A DNA stretch of 12,044 nt, from NCBI GenBank assembly GCA_027364995.1, contig DAHXOG010000015.1, positions 1 to 12,044 on the forward strand. The letters run 5' to 3'. The DNA comes from Candidatus Mancarchaeum sp. (GTDB taxonomy: Archaea > Micrarchaeota > Micrarchaeia > Micrarchaeales > Micrarchaeaceae). Below are positions 6,907 to 12,044 of this stretch, in pieces. The stretch's first letter is position 1; the number at the start of each line of letters is the position of its first letter. Made by a program: the position numbers and the translations under genes. Below the pieces are notes generated by a model. That model ran no database searches. It saw only the letters and a program-made list of their open reading frames with translations, and had not been told where the DNA came from.

Positions 6907-7308
6907 TTATTGCTTCTGCTCCTCCTGGGCCTTTTCCTTTTCCTTCTTCGGGAATACCTCGTCTATGGGCTTGTCCCCGTATTTTGTGATTACGGCATTG
7001 ACCTGCTCAATCTCCTCGCTTATCATGCTGCCGGTTACGGTTTTTCTCCTGTATTTGCCCTTGTTCTTTCCGGAATCCGACTCTTTTTTCATTATGCTGT
7101 GCTTTGCAGTGCCCTGTACACTATTGTGCATTGGGAACCCGCTCTTGTCTGAGCCTCCTGTTATCTTAAGCGTATAGCCGCTCAATCCTATCACAGCTCC
7201 GTCGATCTCTTCGCCTATGCGCTTATTGAGCACTACGGCTGCCATATCCGAGCTAAGCTCTGCCTGTGCGGTTCTCCCGCTCTTTTGGTCCGAATAAACG
7301 ATCTTCAT
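6907..7308 (-). CDS. rps6e: Small-subunit ribosomal protein eS6 (S6e)
   Basis: This 133-residue protein of the 30S subunit is shared by archaea and eukaryotes and absent from bacteria. It begins MKIVYSDQKSGRTAQAEL, the usual S6e opening, followed by the Gly-rich SGYTLKITGGSDKSGFPM segment and a basic RRKTVTGSMIS stretch; the last 15 residues are Lys/Glu-rich. The start is set at the ATG at 7308 because a GTGAT site (7311-7315, minus strand) lies two bases upstream. A GTG at 7323 is in frame but would put that site inside the gene and add five residues foreign to the family. It is followed after 49 bases by aIF2-gamma, with which it probably forms an operon, and preceded by cdc48 on the same strand across 88 bases that hold a possible TATA element and a hairpin. 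Confidence 0.95.
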   Translation of the reverse strand: MKIVYSDQKSGRTAQAELSSDMAAVVLNKRIGEEIDGAVIGLSGYTLKITGGSDKSGFPMHNSVQGTAKHSIMKKESDSGKNKGKYRRKTVTGSMISEEIEQVNAVITKYGDKPIDEVFPKKEKEKAQEEQKQ

Positions 7309-7324
7309 GTTATCACTCTTCACT

Positions 7325-7363
7325 AAACGGCATGACTCGGGCTAAGCTCATGCGCTGCCGTTT
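7325..7363 (-). repeat. Bulged inverted repeat in the eS6 upstream region
   Basis: On the plus strand AAACGGCATGA (7325-7335) is complementary to 7348-7363, which contains TCAT and GCCGTTT separated by five extra bases, giving an 11-pair bulged hairpin. It lies 17 bases upstream of the eS6 ATG. A TATA-like attaatattt at 7368-7377 could drive eS6 on the minus strand from about 7345, which would split the hairpin. The structure would therefore be complete only in read-through transcripts from cdc48, or act as DNA. Possible roles are terminator, processing site or autoregulatory element; none is shown. Confidence 0.4.
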
Positions 7364-7396
7364 GCGCATTAATATTTCTATGCAACTCTTTTATTA

Positions 7397-9598
<2,202 letters not shown>

Positions 9599-9621
9599 TT
9601 ACCATATTTCTAAAACAAAAG

Positions 9622-9630
9622 TATAAAATA
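9622..9630 (-). promoter_or_regulatory. Putative TATA box of cdc48
   Basis: On the minus strand CGTATTTTATAC lies about 70-80 bases upstream of the TTG at 9553, placing a start site near 9600. A second AT element, CATTTATATG at 9565-9575, is too close to the start codon to be the box. Confidence 0.35.
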
Positions 9631-9707
9631 CGTTTACAATGCTCCTTTAACTGGAATACACTTATTGCTTAATAAAATACTTAATAAAAATAGGAAAGCA
9701 TAAACAT

Positions 9708-9726
9708 ATAAATAAAAATAAAAAAC
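9708..9726 (-). terminator. T-tract downstream of the polyacidic microprotein gene
   Basis: On the minus strand TTTTTTATTTTTATTTAT begins about 55 bases after the stop codon of the 28-residue acidic ORF. Such T-rich runs end transcription in archaea. No hairpin is needed or seen. Confidence 0.45.
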
Positions 9727-9780
9727 ACTCTAAAGATTCAGAAGCCTTATAATACGAAAACGGGTTGTTACACTTGTAAA

Positions 9781-9867
9781 TTATTCGTCGTCTTCGTCAT
9801 CTTCTTCGTCTTCGTCTTCGTCGTCTTCGTCATCTTCCATGTCTTCGTCGTCTTCGTCTTTAGCCAT
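9781..9867 (-). CDS. Polyacidic 28-residue microprotein
   Basis: This frame encodes MAK followed by 25 residues that are all Asp or Glu except Met10: 14 Asp and 10 Glu out of 28, net charge about -23. It is supported by expression signals rather than homology. A perfect GGTGAT (9871-9876, minus strand) lies three bases before the ATG, and CCTTATATATC (9908-9918) is a good TATA box placing the transcript start near 9885. A T-tract follows the gene. The repeated GAC/GAA codons keep other frames open, giving a 93-codon overlapping Lys/Thr-rich frame, but only this frame has a start aligned with the site. I do not recognise a family. Possible roles are nucleic-acid mimicry, a chaperone for basic proteins such as ribosomal proteins or histones, or counter-ion buffering; all are inference. 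It lies between cdc48 and the divergent aEF1A gene. Confidence 0.72.
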   Translation of the reverse strand: MAKDEDDEDMEDDEDDEDEDEEDDEDDE

Positions 9868-9907
9868 TCAATCACCGGATTACAGCTAGCATTATAGGTA
9901 TGCACAA

Positions 9908-9918
9908 AGATATATAAG
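9908..9918 (-). promoter_or_regulatory. TATA box of the polyacidic microprotein gene
   Basis: The minus strand reads CCTTATATATC, a strong archaeal TATA element 41-51 bases upstream of the ATG at 9867, predicting a leader of about 15-20 bases that contains the GGTGAT site. It is bracketed by inverted CAAAG/CTTTG pentamers (9905-9909 and 9920-9924), which might form an operator. Confidence 0.5.
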
Positions 9919-10214
9919 GCTTTGCAGCTTTTTCGGACTGCAAATCCATACATGCCGCGCATACTAATGCTGGCGAGATTTAGCATATAAAGATTTATAT
10001 ATTTATCCTTAACTAAACTATTTGGTTCTGTTATAGGCCATACTTGCATAACGCTAAAATGCTAATTCGACTGCACCTCTTACAATATGCGTACAAAACG
10101 TCTACATTGTAATTATGCACCGGCATTTTTTAAAAATGAACAATTAAATAAGAATAGCTAATAAAGCAAAAGACCTATTATACATTACATATATTATGAT
10201 AAAAAATTTTGATT

Positions 10215-10219
10215 GGTGA
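10215..10219 (+). promoter_or_regulatory. Shine-Dalgarno site of aEF1A
   Basis: GGTGA lies five bases before the ATG at 10225 and matches the archaeal 16S rRNA 3' end. AT-rich TATA candidates (CTATTATACATT and ACATATATTATG, 10175-10198) lie 27-50 bases upstream of the ATG. Confidence 0.65.
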
Positions 10220-10224
10220 AATAA

Positions 10225-11502
10225 ATGTCAGAAAAACCACACATGAACCTGATCTTCATCGGGCACGTAGACCACGGAAAGTCAACAACTGTAGGAAGAT
10301 TGCTGTACGAAACCCACGTAATAACCGATAGGGATATACAGAGATACAAGGAGCTTACCCAGCAGATGAACAGGCCCACATTCGAATTTGCATTCGTCAT
10401 GGACCAGCTCAAAGAGGAAAGGGAAAGAGGAATAACTATCGACATAATGCATAGGGACTTCCAGACGCCTAAATTCTACTTTACCATAATTGACGCACCT
10501 GGCCACAGGGACTTCGTAAAAAACATGATTACAGGAGCGAGCCAGGCAGATGCCGCTGTCCTTGTTGTCAGCGCCGTCGATGGAGTTCAGGCCCAGACAA
10601 GGGAGCATGCAATACTAGCGAACGTGCTTGGAATAGCGCAGATAATAGTCGGCGTTAACAAGATGGACGCTGCGAATTTCGATCAGAAAAAGTTCGAGGA
10701 GGCAAAGGCTAGCGTGCAACAGCTATTGAAGTCTTTAGGATACAGGAACGTAGATGCTATAAACTTTGTTCCATATTCTGCCTTATCAGGAGACAACGTA
10801 GCGGCAAAGTCCGATAAGATGGGATGGTACAATGGCCCGACACTGCTTGGGTCACTTGATCTGCTGACAGTACCGACAAAGCCTACGGACAAGCCATTAA
10901 GGCTTCCAATACAGGACGTTTACAGCATATCCGGTTTCGGAACCGTGCCTGTGGGCAGGGTAGAGACAGGAGTAATGAAGCCTGGAGACCAGGTTATAAT
11001 AATGCCGAGCGGCGCCAAAGCAGAGGTAAAGAGCATAGAAATGCATCACCAGCAGCTGCAGAAGGCAGAGCCAGGAGACAACGTGGGCTTCAACATAAAG
11101 GGAGTTGACAGAAAGGACGTTAAGCGCGGCGATGTCGTAGGTCCAATCTCAAGCCCACCAACAGTTGTGAGCGAATTCAAGGCGCAGATAATAATACTGC
11201 ACCACCAAAACGTGATAGCCAAAGGATACACCCCAGTATTCCATATACACACTGCACAGATCGCATGCACAATAACAGACATACTGGAAAAGAAGGATCC
11301 AAAGACTGGACAGGTAATGGAGAAAAACCCTGAGACCATAAAGACTGGAGATATAGCCATAGTTACGATAAAGCCGACAAAACCCATAGTGGCGGAAAAG
11401 TACAGCGAGTTCCCGCAGTTGGGAAGGTTCGCAATAAGGGATATGGGCGAAACCGTAGGCGCAGGCGTGATACTTGACATCACTCCGGCACAGGGCAAAT
11501 GA
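10225..11502 (+). CDS. tuf: Translation elongation factor aEF1A
   Basis: This 425-residue GTPase delivers aminoacyl-tRNA to the ribosomal A site. It begins [21 protein letters not shown], as archaeal EF1A proteins do. GTPase motifs are complete: P-loop GHVDHGKS (13-20), switch I Thr71 in [16 protein letters not shown] (90-97) and NKMD (145-148). Two beta-barrel domains follow from about residue 220 to the end. Length is normal for the family, and no intein or insertion is present. It has its own promoter region and a good GGTGA site. The uS10 gene starts 13 bases after its stop codon, the order seen at the end of the archaeal str operon, but rps12, rps7 and fusA do not precede it here. Codon choice is rich in AGG/AGA, ATA and GCA, like the rest of the window. 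Confidence 0.98.
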   Translation: MSEKPHMNLIFIGHVDHGKSTTVGRLLYETHVITDRDIQRYKELTQQMNRPTFEFAFVMDQLKEERERGITIDIMHRDFQTPKFYFTIIDAPGHRDFVKNMITGASQADAAVLVVSAVDGVQAQTREHAILANVLGIAQIIVGVNKMDAANFDQKKFEEAKASVQQLLKSLGYRNVDAINFVPYSALSGDNVAAKSDKMGWYNGPTLLGSLDLLTVPTKPTDKPLRLPIQDVYSISGFGTVPVGRVETGVMKPGDQVIIMPSGAKAEVKSIEMHHQQLQKAEPGDNVGFNIKGVDRKDVKRGDVVGPISSPPTVVSEFKAQIIILHHQNVIAKGYTPVFHIHTAQIACTITDILEKKDPKTGQVMEKNPETIKTGDIAIVTIKPTKPIVAEKYSEFPQLGRFAIRDMGETVGAGVILDITPAQGK

Positions 11503-11515
11503 TTAGTGGTGCCGA

Positions 11516-11824
11516 ATGAGCAATGTTGCAGTTATAAAGCTTGCAAGCATATCCAAGTCAGATGCTGACAGCGTGATGAAGCAGATAAAGGACATCGCGC
11601 AGTCCATAGGCGTAAAGGTAAAGGGACCAATACCACTTCCTACAAAGCGCATCAGGCATGCGGTGAGGAAGGCCCCTGGTGCCGACGGAAGCCATACCTA
11701 TGAGAAATGGGAGCTTAGGGTGCACAAAAGGCTCATACACATATACGCAAACGACCAGGCACTGAGGCAGGTAATGCGTATACCGGTACCCGATACAGTA
11801 CAGATAGAGATAAGTTTAACGTAA
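11516..11824 (+). CDS. rps10: Small-subunit ribosomal protein uS10
   Basis: This 102-residue protein, of the usual archaeal length, is part of the 30S head. Family features are VKGPIPLPTK (about 35-44), the exposed-loop basic segment RIRHAVRKAPGADGSHTYEKWE, and the closing MRIPVPDTVQIEI. GGTG at 11508-11511, four bases before the ATG, is the ribosome binding site. The 13-base gap after aEF1A implies one transcript for both genes. The gene ends at a long T-rich run. uS10 next to EF1A is standard in archaea, where the pair closes the str operon. Confidence 0.97.
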   Translation: MSNVAVIKLASISKSDADSVMKQIKDIAQSIGVKVKGPIPLPTKRIRHAVRKAPGADGSHTYEKWELRVHKRLIHIYANDQALRQVMRIPVPDTVQIEISLT

Positions 11825-11830
11825 CTAACT

Positions 11831-11859
11831 TATCTATTTTCTTTTCCTTTTTTCTTTCT
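11831..11859 (+). terminator. T-rich terminator after uS10
   Basis: TATCTATTTTCTTTTCCTTT and a further TTTCTTTCTA begin six bases after the uS10 stop codon. This pyrimidine run without a hairpin is typical of archaeal transcription ends and closes the aEF1A-uS10 unit. Confidence 0.6.
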
Positions 11860-11908
11860 ATACAAGCGTTTAACAGCGTGAGCGTGAAATTGTATGAGTC
11901 TAAAAACG

Positions 11909-12043
11909 TTACCGTCGTAAGCCTATTTTTTCGTTGATTATGTCCTGCAAATTCTCGATATAACTCTGCTCTTTCAACTGCGAAGTCATGAACAGTGACA
12001 GTTGCCTTTCATAACTCTGTATGCTTTCCGTTGCCCTGAACTG
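11909..12043 (-). CDS. Partial unknown protein, C-terminal 44 residues
   Basis: The minus strand is open from the window edge to a TAA at 11909-11911, giving 44 codons; the other two minus frames close within 12 and 19 codons. The visible part is probably mostly helical, rich in Gln/Glu/Ser with spaced Ile/Leu/Tyr (for example YERQLSLFMTSQLKEQSYIE), and ends in a basic GLRR. It could be a short coiled coil or part of a helical domain. I do not recognise the family. The gene converges on uS10, with the uS10 T-rich terminator in the 84 bases between them. The frame is supported only by length and a plausible composition. Confidence 0.6.
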   Translation of the reverse strand, partial: QFRATESIQSYERQLSLFMTSQLKEQSYIENLQDIINEKIGLRR

Positions 12044-12044
12044 T

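Larger units (their letters stand above)
9868..10224. other. 357-base divergent spacer between the microprotein and aEF1A
   Basis: The spacer is AT-rich and carries the promoters of both flanking genes. It also holds a hairpin TTTGCAG/CTGCAAA (9921-9927 with 9938-9944), a strong TATA-like TTTATATATTTAT near 9988-10003 with no gene assigned to it, and a weak inverted repeat TACAAT/ATTGTA (10081-10086 with 10106-10111). A TTCGA at about 10067 was checked as a tRNA T-loop and has no pairing arms. I see no further gene. Confidence 0.6.

Noticed and set aside
9784..9864. GAC/GAA tract as a simple microsatellite without coding role
   Set aside because: The repeat is irregular, and its ATG, ribosome site, TATA box and stop codon are all in register, which favours a gene, although peptide evidence is lacking.
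9768..10049. 93-codon minus-strand frame rich in Lys and Thr overlapping the polyacidic ORF
   Set aside because: It is the shifted reading of the GAC/GAA repeat plus spacer DNA. Its start has no matching ribosome site, and it runs through the promoter of the acidic ORF.
10050..10080. TTCGA as a tRNA T-loop near 10067
   Set aside because: The flanking bases do not pair and no D or anticodon arm precedes it.

Overview
The window is archaeal chromosomal DNA, most likely from a small-genome DPANN-type archaeon; a Micrarchaeota/ARMAN-like acidophile is my best guess, by inference only. Almost every recognisable gene is archaeal information-processing machinery: archaeal-type S-adenosylmethionine synthetase, aIF5B, nucleoside diphosphate kinase, aIF2-gamma, ribosomal protein eS6, a Cdc48/VAT-type double AAA+ ATPase, aEF1A and ribosomal protein uS10. 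Starts are preceded by GGTGA(T)-type Shine-Dalgarno sites, promoters look like archaeal TATA boxes, spacers are very AT-rich, and several genes start with TTG. Most genes have no introns, inteins or frameshifts, and I see no mobile element, CRISPR array, tRNA or rRNA.

Layout. 113-838 (+) encodes a membrane-anchored winged-helix protein that ends at a perfect-palindrome terminator. 908-2113 (-) is AdoMet synthetase and 2306-4054 (-) is aIF5B. A 354-bp spacer (4055-4408) holds a small GC-rich island that could be a short RNA or a 25-codon ORF. 4409-4996 (+) is an unknown single-pass membrane protein and 5089-5538 (+) is NDK. The minus-strand block 9553-5637 reads cdc48, eS6, aIF2-gamma. Upstream of it on the same strand lies a 28-residue, almost purely Asp/Glu microprotein (9867-9781) with a good promoter and Shine-Dalgarno site. 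A 357-bp divergent spacer follows, then aEF1A and uS10 (+) as a tight pair. The right edge carries the C-terminal 44 codons of an unknown minus-strand gene.

How the genes fit together. aIF2-gamma and aIF5B act at initiation (tRNA delivery and subunit joining), aEF1A acts in elongation, and eS6 and uS10 are small-subunit proteins. NDK supplies GTP for the three GTPases and AdoMet synthetase supplies methyl donor. Cdc48 is the unfoldase partner of the 20S proteasome. NDK, aIF5B, eS6 and aIF2-gamma often lie together in other archaea; here they remain close but inverted and separated by unrelated genes.

Most notable observations: (1) the first AAA+ domain of Cdc48 has Gln in place of the catalytic Walker B Glu (DQID), the same change as the laboratory hydrolysis-dead trap mutant, while the second domain is canonical; (2) the polyacidic microprotein; (3) aIF2-gamma has TKVD instead of NKxD at the guanine-specificity motif; (4) the structured GC-rich island at 4239-4324.
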